A stretch of 64,000 bases of DNA from Dactylonectria macrodidyma (taxonomy: Eukaryota > Ascomycota > Sordariomycetes > Hypocreales > Nectriaceae), in contig JAGMUV010000003.1 of assembly GCA_020744425.1 (NCBI GenBank), positions 1,302,001-1,366,000 of the forward strand. Direction: 5' to 3'. Each line of letters begins with the position of its first letter. Position 1 is the first letter of the stretch. Made by a program: the position numbers and the translations under genes. Shown here piece by piece: positions 21,770-33,200 of the stretch. The notes under the pieces were generated by a model that was given only the letters and a program-made list of their open reading frames with translations, was not told the origin of the DNA and did no database searches.

Positions 21770-24700
21770 GGTGAAGAGATGTGGAAGAGAAACGAAGCGG
21801 GTGAGGCGGACTGGAAAATACGAGGCAGCGGAGGAACGATGGACAGGGAAGCGTTGAGGCGGTAGCGGAAGCGGTGGTGGAAGATGTTGTGAGTCTGTCG
21901 AGAGTTGCCCCTCCGTCCGTAGTCCCTCAAATTGTTATCGAGCTGCCTTGGGGCATTGGATGGATTCAGCGCCCACCAATGCCACCCGTCTATTGGCTGC
22001 TCCCCCACCGAGGGGTAGTGGGTACTTGGTCGTTCCCGCTGCTGACTGCCACCGCCACTTGTACTGGAGACTTTCTCCGTTTCATGGATTGCTCAGGAAG
22101 CATGATCAGCGCCCAGTTTCGGATGCGCGTGTGTCATGTCACGCATTTTTTTTTTTGTCCTGCAATGGTTCAAGCCCCAAGCAGTGACTGGTTGAGCTCT
22201 GTGCATATGAGCTGAATACGTGTATGCAACTATGCAGCTTTGCAGCTATGCAGCCCATGCCGTGAGAGTTGCATCAGGACATGGCTCATGCCGCGAGACT
22301 TGCATCAGTATATGGTTCGTGGCGGTGGCCAAGCTCTGGTAGCTCTGGGTCTCCCGACCGCTGTTCTCGGAACAATAGCTGATCGGCTTAAGATTCCACA
22401 CATCGTGCCAGGTTGGTAGGTTCCTGCTTAAGCGAGCAGAGTAGCAGATGGCATCTTACCACCAAATTTACCTCGGGCAATGCATCTCTACTACCGGTAC
22501 TTCGTACGTAGTAGTTGGGCAGGGACACTTCGTCTGGACTGAGCGGGTCTAAGCTGAAGCTCGCCCGTGTTCCTCGCTACGCGGCATAAGCTTGCCATCC
22601 GACGTCACCATAGACGGACGTGCCGTTTGAGTTTGGCGCCAGAACAACGGGAAACTCGTACGGTTTGCCAGGCACTGCTACACTGTATAACAAGGTACGG
22701 ATAGCCCTTATTCTATAGTACGGAGGTTATATTTCTGAGAACACCAACCAACCGCCCTTGGCAGGGATTATCAGGAGGGGATTATTTTTTAGTTCTTTTT
22801 TTTTAGTTCTTTTTTTTTTTTTTGAGTTGAATGGTGGTGATCCGAGTTCATCGCGGCAACAGCTCTTGGCGCCCATCCAGACGTCAGGCGGGCGGCTGTC
22901 TGTTACTATGAAACGTGGACGTGGTTCTAGAGTGCGCTGTCCATATATCTGTTGTAGCGCGTCGCAGACGTCACCCCTGGAGCGCTGAGAGAGACAGAAA
23001 CAACAATGGCGAGACCGAGACCGCGAAGGCGATGACGACTATACCCAACCCTGGCCTTATATACCCTGACATTCATTCCGTGTTTGGGGACGAATGCCCA
23101 CTCGGTAGAGCTGCCGAGCCTCGTCAGTATCAATCACGGAGATTTCAAGCGTACAATCGCAAGCCGAAATCTCCAAGAGACACCTGATCAGTCGGTTTTC
23201 CATCGTCGCAAGGTCCACTTGCGAGCGAACCTTCTTGCCGACTAACCCTTCAGCACCCACTCTCGAGCTGGGCGGAACCCGGCCAGTACGGATTCCGGCT
23301 GTTAGCATTGCCGCTATAACTTATAGCTGAGCTTTGATATCAGCCGCAAACGGCCGTGTTTCCGGCACTTTTCAGCCTTGGGAGACCGCGGGTGTGGCGC
23401 CTGGTGGTAACCTGCCAGAGTCTCGATGTAACGCTAGTTGGAGAGGCTGAGAGTGGCCTTTTGAGTGAGCTGAAGGACAAGAGATGGCTTGACGCAGATT
23501 GCCAGCTTCCCATTTGGGAATTGTGCGCGTATGCAGCCATCACATGGGGGCACTTGTGATTGGGATACCCTGGAAATTGGCAATCTGAGACGCAGAAGCG
23601 CAGACCATTTTCTTGTAAGGGTGACAACTTGAAACATGCCGGGGATTAATTGCGACCCCTGACGGCTGGGATGGAGAATTGACGATGATGAGTAACAAGG
23701 TTGAAGCCTGGGGTGGCTGCCCGATTTGGAATTTATTGCTGTTGTCTCCGTGCTCACCTTGGTCAATGAGTTTGGACTGCTGGCAATTGAGCCGGCATAC
23801 AGTAGTACTCGCAGCAAATGCGGACTGAGACGAAGGATTCGAGCTGGTTCCGGTCAGGTCGGCCAACCGCGAGGCCATCGACGGCGAAAACCAAGGACAA
23901 GGCTTCTATGTAACGCCACCTAAGCGGCTGAGGGCTGAGATTTCCCCAGACACCGGCTGCTGCTCGGACACTTAGGTTAGTCGTTGGAACTTGGACACTT
24001 GGCCAAACCGTTGAGGCCTCTGCTGAACCTATTCTAATCATATCTTAATATAATTACGAGGTTTGTCTCCGCCCGGGCGAGGCTGGCAAACGCCAGTCGC
24101 GTGCCCCCATTCACCGGCTCTGCCCGTCGAGTCTGGACTCTCAACAGTCAACAGCTGGCTCTGATGACCCACGCTTGCTTACATCGAATTTGATACGAAG
24201 CTATTGCAGTGCACAGCAGCAATTCTGTGCCGTAGAAGCGTTCGCGGCCTTACCCGTGGATTGGCTGCGGTGGGTAACGTGAGATTTGACGCGTGTGCCT
24301 CTCATTTTAACCGTCGACGCCCCGTTGTAGGAGGACTCACGCAAGTGCGTGTGAGACTTGTGAAGCGCCGACCAAAATAAACCTACGCTCACGCACGTAC
24401 ACACACTTGCCTGCTAGGCCGCAGCTTGCAGCTTTCCAGAACGCTTCCCGCGGCCTGGGCTGCTTAAACTCTGAGACAAAAAGAAAGGACAAGTGTTCCA
24501 GTTGTTCCATGTGGCTTGCAGTGGAAGTATGGAAGACGCTGCAAGTGCCGCGCCGCTGGACCGCTAGCCCGCCTGCCCGCTTGAGCCTTGATGAACCCTG
24601 ATCAAGGAACCAAGCCGCTTTCTGATAATCGGTGCGACGCCTGAAGATTGACGATGCGATTTGGTGTTACATTTTGCATTTGAGGCCGACATGGGTCCTT

Positions 24701-26086
24701 GTCCATCTGGGGGCCTAGCAGCAAATTGCCTTACCAGTCTTTGCCGTACGGCAGCATTACCGTGGCAATCAGCGCCGGCGAGGCCGTGAAGCCACAACAC
24801 AAACCACCTACCAAGTACTCTGTACACATCAACACACACGACTCGACGGCACAGCCGCAAAGCGATGGCATTCGCGAACTGGAAATGATGGCCAATCTGA
24901 CCATGATGAGACCCCTTCCTAACCCCCGTTGCAGCTCATCTCCGGCAGACGTAGCCCTGGCCTATGTGCTTCGTCGAGGCGTCTTCTTCACGCCCTGATG
25001 CCCTCAAGCGGCCGACATGTCGCTCGCTGGGTGGCTCGTTACACACGTCTCTAACAGCTTGATCAACATGTCAGATGCCGGTACAAGCGCCGGTGGCACC
25101 GTCTGTGCTGCTTGAAGGTGTCCTGATGAGTCCTGACACACGAAACTTGGAAGTCGACCCGCAGCCTCCCCTCTGTGCCCTTGGTGCCCCACGCCTCCAT
25201 CCATACATCCACTCACCCACTCATCCATCATCCGTGATCACATCCCTCTCTCCCGTAGACAAGGGTTCGTTCAAGCCCGGAACCCAGCCGGCGGAACCCA
25301 GGTCTTGGCCCCAAAACAAGGTGGGCCAGCGCTGGCGCGGATCTACGACGTAGTCGGCTACGGTCCAACAGATACGCAAGAGGAACCGTCCCATCAACCT
25401 CAAACATGCCATCAGTATTGCTTGGCCCGTGAGCCCAACCAGGTCCTGGCTGCAGGCTCGCAAAACAGATGAAAGCCCCTGGGCTCCCGCATGCTGTCAT
25501 GCTGTCATGCCCTCTGGAAAGGATCGTCTCTGTATTTCCACTTTGCCACCCCTCACCTATTATTCTTGTTGGTTGCGATTGTAAGCTGGCCTTTCATCCC
25601 GCTTCCTATTCTTCATTCAGCTTTGTGTTCCAGATAAATGACCTGGGTTTGACTCCTTCTTACTCCAACTTTTCCTGTCGCTTACCGTTATCCTTGCTCG
25701 CATCCTCCATCAACCCTGGGTCCCTGTTCTTGCGGTCATTTTTTCCGCATTGGACCCCGTTCACTTCGAATTAACTCGGAGTACCGACTCACACAATAGG
25801 CTCTAGCCAAAGGTTGTAAAGGCGGGGGTGGTTCCTTGTGAAACGAGAGGGGAAAGTGCCAAGTGCCTTCAACGACACTCATAGAAAAAGATCCCCGGCC
25901 CTAGTGGCTTTTCTGTGGGTGAACCACAAGCTGTATCAGACCCTGTCAAGTCTGTCCTCCAAGCCTGGCCATCCATCTATACGACACTTAACTCAAGACA
26001 ATCCCCCGGTGTTCCCTCCCAATCCTCCCGTTTACTACCGACGCCTTCCCGCTCCCCGCCACCAACAGCGAGCGTCTTACTTCATC
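21770..26086. other. 4.3-kb gene-free region
   Basis: Longest stretch without a supportable gene. 21770-22020 is the profilin leader side and has purine-rich runs. 22200-22330 has imperfect repeats around TATGCAG and GTTGCATCAG. 22784-22823 is a T-rich run. 22340-25400 has mixed composition and only short frames. 25500-26086 is pyrimidine-rich and is probably the promoter and leader of the next gene; its frame is open upstream to 25838. Confidence 0.5.
22784..22823. repeat. T-rich low-complexity tract
   Basis: Homopolymer T runs interrupted twice by AGTTC. It is non-coding. Confidence 0.85.
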
Positions 26087-28075
26087 ATGCCTCGACGATC
26101 AAGAGCAGAGACTGTGACAGAACGACCAAGAACCAGCGGAGGACCGACAGGACCCAGCCACTTTGGACAGCCAGACCCCAACAACCGAATATCCAGAGAC
26201 GACCTCACCCTCGCATTGAAGAGTTCGGGGAGGGGTAACGTCAAGGCGTATCATGTCCCTATACGTGGCCGACTACCCTCACCGGAGACCAGCCCTCGAG
26301 GAGAATCACCGGATCGCACGACCATGGTGCGAACAGCAACGCCAGACTCCATGGTGGAGGCCAGTGAGACTGGAGTTATCGCCATCGGTATGGCACTAGG
26401 AAGTCCAGCCCAGGCCGTCTTGCTCGACAATTCTGCTCCGGCCAACTGGAAACCACCGCGGAGCATGACTTCCGCAGCCGCTGACTTCCCAGAACCCGTC
26501 GAGGATGTTCAGGCAGGCCAGCAAAAGTCCAAGAAGTGGAACTTGTTCCGGTCTAAGTCGAAGAGAAACCGGCCCACTGAGCCACAACGGTCCTTGACGG
26601 ACAACTCCAACGCCTCAAGCAGCTCACTCACATCCCGAGGACAGCCGCCTTCAAAGGGCGGGGCGCCGCAAGACTCTAAGAAAAACCCTCCCAGGCACAA
26701 GCCCATCGTCATCCGATCCCAGACGGACCCCAATGGCATCGAGCGTGTTGAATCGAGGGAAGCGGCTCCCGAGCCGAAGCCTGTCAAGGAAACCAAGCCA
26801 GCCAAAGAGGCCAAGTCCGGTAGCCTGGGCCGCAAAGTGTCACTAAGGGCTCTTCGCGGCGACTCAAGGGCCAGAAAGGCGGCCGAAAAAGCAGAGCCCA
26901 TGCCATCTGCTCCGAGTCCTCCTCCGGTTCCTCAAATAAACGCATCGCTCCTAGACATTGAGATCCCCAGCATCAAGATGGAGCGATACAGCGTCATGTT
27001 TGGAGGAGTCCTGGGCACACAGAACTCGTCCTCGTCGCTCCTTGCTCGTCGGCAGGCGACCCTCGATCGGCTAAAGACGATCAACGACGAGCTCCTCCAG
27101 AACAGCGAAGAAGAGCTTCCGAGGCCGCGCCGCGCAACGTCTCCCGGACCCAAGGCCTCGCCCACCTTCTCTCTTTTCCCTGGACCCCCTAAGTCCAGCC
27201 CGGCCCAGGCCACGCCTAGACTTCGTTCAAATACCTCACCTGCCATGCTTCACTCTCCCGTAGCGGAAGCATTCGACACCGATCTCAAGGTGCCCAAGGA
27301 ATCAACCCTTGGAGAGACCCTAAAGCCCAAGGCCTTCCAGTCTGCAGCTTCAAAGGTGTCACAACGCGAGAAGAAGCCCGCCCCAACGGCAACAGATTCT
27401 CCCATATTAGTTTCCAAGTTCAGCAAGCAGCCCAAACAATCCATCGCATCTAAACACGAACCATCTAACACCGGCTCAATCCGCTCGCCCTCACCAGCGA
27501 CACTCGAAGTCCAAGTTCAGGCGCGCGGCAGACAGGCCTCCCCCTTCACACCCGACACATCCAGCCTGATTCTCGACTCCCCGGAGGACGGTGAGTTTGG
27601 CGAGGAGGTTGAGATTCACATCACTGACAAGCTTCGTCCCACGTTTGTCGAGCCCAAGTGGCAGATGGTCTCGCCTCCGGGCTCAACTACGTCCTCCAGC
27701 CCCAAGGTAACTCGAAAGGTGTCTCCACCGGCCTCGCTAGCCTCGATGGCGTCTACCGATCAGATGACGGTCATCAAGTCGCAACCCCTGCAGCTCGACG
27801 CCGACGAGGCCCTGCGCAACGCCGTCGAGATCTCCATCGCGCGACAGATCAGCGTCTCGCACCAGCAGCGCAACATGCTGCACCCGCTGAAGAGCAACCC
27901 GAGCCTGCGGCACCCCAACGACGGCAACAGCCCCAACTACAGTATCCCCGTCGGGAAGAACGAGCGGCTAGCCGAGACCAAGACGGCGACGCCGCGGCTG
28001 GTGCGTCCCCAGGACATCACTGCGTGGGAGATGCACCGTAAGAGCTCGCGGGTTGTCGTCGAAGGAGAGCCCTAG
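26087..28075 (+). CDS. Uncharacterised disordered fungal protein with MERYSVMF motif
   Basis: Single exon, 662 aa, starting MPRRSRAETVTERPRTSG. The frame is open upstream to 25838, but that part reads like translated leader. I recognise no enzyme domain. Most of the protein is Pro/Ser/Lys-rich and looks disordered. There is a basic cluster around 148-165 (KKWNLFRSKSKRNRP) that could be a nuclear or membrane-binding signal, and several SPxxSP-type sites. Around residue 290 an ordered island reads LDIEIPSIKMERYSVMFGG, followed by a helix-like stretch (LLARRQATLDRLKTINDELL). I recall this island as recurrent in uncharacterised filamentous-fungal proteins. A second ordered stretch near the end (DEALRNAVEISIARQISVSH) may be helical. 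Function unknown. Confidence 0.85.
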   Translation: MPRRSRAETVTERPRTSGGPTGPSHFGQPDPNNRISRDDLTLALKSSGRGNVKAYHVPIRGRLPSPETSPRGESPDRTTMVRTATPDSMVEASETGVIAIGMALGSPAQAVLLDNSAPANWKPPRSMTSAAADFPEPVEDVQAGQQKSKKWNLFRSKSKRNRPTEPQRSLTDNSNASSSSLTSRGQPPSKGGAPQDSKKNPPRHKPIVIRSQTDPNGIERVESREAAPEPKPVKETKPAKEAKSGSLGRKVSLRALRGDSRARKAAEKAEPMPSAPSPPPVPQINASLLDIEIPSIKMERYSVMFGGVLGTQNSSSSLLARRQATLDRLKTINDELLQNSEEELPRPRRATSPGPKASPTFSLFPGPPKSSPAQATPRLRSNTSPAMLHSPVAEAFDTDLKVPKESTLGETLKPKAFQSAASKVSQREKKPAPTATDSPILVSKFSKQPKQSIASKHEPSNTGSIRSPSPATLEVQVQARGRQASPFTPDTSSLILDSPEDGEFGEEVEIHITDKLRPTFVEPKWQMVSPPGSTTSSSPKVTRKVSPPASLASMASTDQMTVIKSQPLQLDADEALRNAVEISIARQISVSHQQRNMLHPLKSNPSLRHPNDGNSPNYSIPVGKNERLAETKTATPRLVRPQDITAWEMHRKSSRVVVEGEP

Positions 28076-28726
28076 AATCGAATCACTGGAAGAAGCAACG
28101 GGGTTACGTATATAGAACAGCAATGGGCGTCGGCGGACGGTTTTCTTTTCTTCTCACATTTTCTTCATACATATCCACTTTTATCTTCATTCTTCAAAAG
28201 CAGCCACGAGCAGAGACGTCACTGGTTGAGTCAAAGTTTGTTGTCGTTTAAGGGTAACACATCCCTCCATATCTGTTTTTCTTTCTTCTCGTTTGTCATT
28301 TCATACACCAAACCTTGATGGTAGGGAAGGGATACCATGGGTCATCGAGCACGGCGCAAAAGCAGATTTGGACGGGGAAGAACGGGTAGCACAATGCCCT
28401 GGGACAGGTTGCTGGTTCACAAAGGAGAGGGGGGTTTTCATGCACGTCAACATCATTATCATCATCTTCATCATTTGGAATAGAAAAGGCCCCATCATTA
28501 CGAGATACTTTCATCCCGACATATCCCCACGCGTTCTTGATGTGAATACGCTGTTTCCCCTCTACCCCACATGTGTCTAAACTGCTGCAATGACATGGCC
28601 TGCGAGTGAATGGTTGGACAAAACGATTGTAAGTATCTGCGCCGCACCAATAACCAATCTCAAAAAACCGACATCCCATATATGCTGAAACGAAGTCGCG
28701 TCCCAACGCCAAAACTAAATGTTCCA
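28076..28726. other. Convergent 3' region of the MERYSVMF gene and YKT6
   Basis: About 650 bp between convergent stops. No gene seen. Confidence 0.6.
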
Positions 28727-29610
28727 TTACATCACAACGCAGCACGAGTTCTGCTTCTTGGCTTGCTCTGCAGGAGGAGGAAGGGGTTAGTTGGAGCGTT
28801 CTCCACTATGCGTTTCGGCAAGGAGGGGGCCACATACGATAAAACATCTTGCTCTGGTTGCTGAGTCCGTCACTCTTGGCTACCAAGTCGTCGATCTTCT
28901 CGCCACGCTGTAGCACACTCTCAATGGTCTTGTGGAGAACAATCTTGGTCTCGTCAAGCTCCTTCTGGATCTTGAGGATGCTGTCGGCTTGCTGAGGATC
29001 CTGGTACTTGGCGAGGTACTCGGCGAGCTCGGGGAAAGGCAGATGAGGCTCTCCGGATGCCCAGGCGGAGCGCGGGTGCTTGATGATGAACTCGTCGACG
29101 ACCTTGCTGAGGAGCTGGTGAGCAACGAGGGCCGGGTACTCGTGGTCCGAGATGATGATTCCGCAGATGCCTTCAGTACGACCGTAGGCGTGGAAAGTGT
29201 TGTCTAAGATGGTTCGGTGTGAGTTTATGGACTGAGGATCGGTCGCGAGAGTGTAGACTGCGGCGCCGTACCTGATTCCTCGACATCCTGTCTCTGGCCG
29301 GGGCGGGTGCGCTCGGCAACGGTCTTTGCGAAGACAGTCATGAACTCGGCATAGCTAAAGACGAAGCAGCTGGTTAGCAACGGCGGCCAGGGGACGCTGG
29401 GGCAAGATGAGGGAGGCGAACTTGTTGCGGGTGAATCGCGAGTAAGAGCTCAGCTCCTTCTCGGCGACGATCTCGTGGGCGGGCTTGCCCTCGTTGCGAA
29501 TGATCTAAACGCAGCAGAAACAGTCTTTAGCCATGTGTCGGGATTGGAGATTTGGGGGTTATGTCGGTGAGGGGCAAAGGGGGGCATACACCGATGTAAT
29601 GCAGCTTCAT
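28727..29610 (-). CDS. YKT6: R-SNARE Ykt6
   Basis: Lipid-anchored R-SNARE acting in Golgi, endosome, vacuole and autophagosome fusion. Five exons: 29610-29590, 29504-29422, 29354-29272, 29203-28838 and 28767-28727, giving 197 aa, the standard Ykt6 length. The N-terminal longin domain spans about 1-130: MKLHYIGIIRNEGKPAHEIV, then an NYAEFMTVFAKTVAERT segment. The SNARE helix spans about 135-190 and has the zero-layer Arg in ESVLQRGEKIDDLV. The C-terminus AKKQNSCCVVM ends in a CaaX box preceded by a second Cys, the sites for farnesylation and palmitoylation in Ykt6. There is no transmembrane segment, as expected. It is divergent from SLH1. Confidence 0.96.
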
Positions 29611-30278
29611 GATGGCGTCGGAATCGATGACGGCGTCGATGCGATGTACGTATTGTCGTCGAAGGTCGGTAGACAGGAGATGAAGGTGAAGGCGCAGGAG
29701 GCGAGTGAGAATGTAGGGTGCAAGAACAGGATGTTGGCGGATTGGATTAGACTCGGAGAGGGTTGGTTCCCCGAATCCCCGTAGGTTGTTGATAGGTCGT
29801 CACATGTTCCGCTATGATGGGGGCCTGCTTAGCCTGCTGGGCCTGCTGTGATGGGCTGGACTGACGATTAGGCCACCGAATTCCTAAGCGTATGGTGGTA
29901 GGCTGCACTAAAGACCCCAGGACTAGAGCGCTAACTCAAACCAACGCCCATTACGATTACAGTGGTGTATGCGATTTCAGTTGTGACCCTGTAGCCTGGG
30001 GCTTGTCATAGTGCTGTGGCCTGGGGCAGCTGTGGCGGGGCTGATGATGGTGGGGTGAATTTACAACCCAAGTCATACTTCGTCATGCAGCGGTGAATGA
30101 CTCTACGACAAGGCTTTCTAGGACTATAACTAGAATCCAGAGCACGCCAACAAAGCAACTCAGCCCTTCAACGCCACCATCAACAAACGCCTCTTTCTCC
30201 GACAAAGCTCGGGACAATTCGGCTAGGAACCCTACAAGATACCATAGAAGAAGTCGTATCACTCAAACAAACAACCTC
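29611..30278. other. Shared upstream region of YKT6 and SLH1
   Basis: About 670 bp between divergent starts, presumably two promoters. The SLH1 frame is open back to an ATG at 30093, but that 62-residue extension is Ser/Thr/Pro-rich and probably leader. Confidence 0.6.
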
Positions 30279-33200
30279 ATGGCTTCAAGTGGGCTTAGTG
30301 CCGCAGAGGCACAATGGAGGGAGCAGTTCGCTGCCATGCAAGCCGCCATTGCCGAACTCAAGATACCCCAGGATACCAACATCGAGAGCGACCTCGAGGA
30401 TGACGACTTTGAAGGTTACTCTTCAGGCAACGGCGGACAGGATGTCTGGCAATTCATCTCCGACGACGATCAGGACGACTTCAGCAGCGACTTTGCTGAA
30501 GAGGCCGTCGATGGCCCAGCTGCCGACTATGGAGCGCAATGGTTTACCACCAAGTGTTCAGCCATCGCGGTCAAGACCGGTCTTTCCCCTGATGTATTTG
30601 AAACCCAGGTCATGAGTGTCCTCGGCTCTGGCCGATCCGAAGATGAGCTCCAGGCTCACCTAGCAGATCTGGTTGGCTTTGACGATTTCGATTTCATCAT
30701 TGATGTCCTGGGACACAAGGATCAGATCGTGGCCGCAGTTACCGCCAATAACCAGCGAGCTAAGCAAGCTTCGTCTGGACCTCGACTCCTGACTAGGGCA
30801 GAGAGGGAGGATGCTTTACGACGCCAGGATCTGGCGCACAAATCTGCTTCCCTTGCAGCAGCTTCAGCCCGAGAGCCGCAGTATCCGCACGTCTACAAGG
30901 CTTACAGCGCCGGCAACACTCTCAGCACTACTGGAAAGAAATATGGCCTCCCATTAGGAAGTGATCACAAGACCTTTGAAAAGTATGAAGAGTACTCTAT
31001 CCCGGCAGGAAAGAAGGGAGCCCTGGGGCCCGGCCAGAAGCTCGTCAAGATCTCTGAGCTTGACGGAATTTGCCGACGAACTTTCCCTTACCAGACACTC
31101 AACCGTATGCAAAGTCTTGTATATCCAGTTGCCTACAGGACCAGTGAGAATATGCTCATCTGTGCGCCTACTGGTGCGGTAAGTTTCTGTGCTTCGCAGC
31201 TCATGTGCCAGTGCTAAGTCTTCTAGGGTAAAACTGATGCAGCCTTGCTCACAATTCTTCAAACCATTGCGCAGAATGTGACACCCAATCCTTTCGAGGA
31301 TCCCTCTGCCACTGAGTTCGCTGTCAACAGGGATGATTTCAAGATTGTCTATGTTGCCCCCATGAAGGCGCTTGCTGCCGAAATCACGGAAAAGTTGGGC
31401 AAGCGCCTTGCTTGGCTTGGTATCAGGTGCCGTGAATACACGGGAGATATGCAACTCACAAAATCCGAAATCGTCCAGACTCAAATCATCGTCACCACCC
31501 CAGAGAAGTGGGACGTCGTTACCCGGAAAGGCACTGGCGACACTGAACTGGTTCAAAAGGTTCGCCTCCTTATCATTGATGAGGTCCACATGCTTCACGA
31601 CGAACGAGGTGCTGTCCTAGAGTCGCTCGTGGCTCGAACCGAGAGACAAGTGGAGAGCACGCAGTCAATGATTCGAATCATTGGTCTGAGTGCAACACTA
31701 CCCAACTATGTTGACGTTGCAGACTTTCTCAAGGTCAACAAGTATGCCGGTTTATTTTACTTCGACGCCTCGTTCCGCCCTGTTCCCCTGGAGCAGCATT
31801 TCATTGGAGTCAAGGGTAAGGCAGGCTCCAAGCAGTCCAAGGAGAACCTTGACAACATTGCCTTTGATAAAGTCAAGGAGATGCTCGAGCGTGATCATCA
31901 AGTCATGGTCTTTGTCCACTCGAGACGAGACACCATGGTGACGGCTCGAATGCTTCACCAGAAAGCCGTGGAAGATTTCTGCGTGGACCTGTTTGATCCA
32001 TCGTATCATCCCAAGTATGAGCAGGCTTGCCGAGATATCAAATCTTCGAGATCAAAGGACATTCGTGAGCTACTATCCAAAGGAATCGGAATCCATCATG
32101 CTGGTATGGCGAGATCCGACCGAAACCTAATGGAGAGATTGTTCGGTGATGGTGTTCTCAAGGTTCTCTGTTGTACAGCTACCCTCGCCTGGGGTGTCAA
32201 CTTGCCGGCTGCAGCAGTAGTCATTAAGGGAACCCAAGTCTACAGTGCCCAGGAGGGTAAATTTGTCGACTTGGGGATTCTTGATGTGCTACAGATCTTC
32301 GGTCGAGCCGGTCGTCCTCAATTTGAAGATACTGGTATCGGCATGATCTGCACTACTCATGACAGGCTTGCGCATTATTTGACTGCAATTACAGAGCAAC
32401 AACCGATTGAGTCCAAGTTCTCGACCAAGTTGGTTGACAACCTGAATGCCGAAATCTCCTTGGGGACGGTCACGTCCATCCCTGACGCGGTGCAATGGAT
32501 CGGATACTCTTACTTGTTTGTCCGTATGCAACGAAGCCCCATGACTTATGGTATTGAGTGGTCGGAGATCCGAGACGATCCAACCCTGGTTCAGCGGCGA
32601 CGCCAACTGGCTATTAATGCGGCCAGGACTTTGCAACGATGTCAGATGATCATCTTTAACGAGACCACCGAGGAGCTGCGCAGCAAGGACATTGGCCGAA
32701 TCGCCAGTCAGTTCTACATTCTCCACACCAGCATCCAAGTCTTCAACACTATGATGAGGTCTCAGGCTACTGAGGCTGATATTCTGAAGATGATTAGCAT
32801 GAGTGGAGAATTCGATAATATCCAGTCCAGGGATAGCGAAGAAAAGGAGTTGACGCATCTGAGGAGGGAAATTGTCCCCTGCGATGTGGAAGGGGGTATC
32901 GACACGCCACAGGCCAAGACCAACATTCTGCTTCAGTCCTACATCTCGAGAGCACAGCCTGAAGATTTTGCGTTGACGAATGACATGAACTACGTTGCTC
33001 AGCAATCTGGACGAATTTGTCGAGCGCTGTTCATGCTTGCTCTAAACCGGAGATGGGGTCATCAATGCTTGGTGCTCCTCACCCTAGCCAAGTCGATTGA
33101 GAAGCGCATCTGGCCGTTCCAGCATCCTCTCGCCCAGTTTGATCTCACAAAAACAGTACTCAACCAGCTTGAATCTAAGGACAACTTGACGATTGAGACG

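Noticed and set aside
25838..26086. 83-residue N-terminal extension of the MERYSVMF protein
   Set aside because: Lies in pyrimidine-rich leader sequence and has no conserved look; ATG 26087 begins the typical protein.
30093..30278. Upstream start for SLH1
   Set aside because: In-frame but Ser/Thr/Pro-rich and unlike Slh1 N-termini; ATG 30279 starts the recognisable acidic N-terminus. Not fully excluded.
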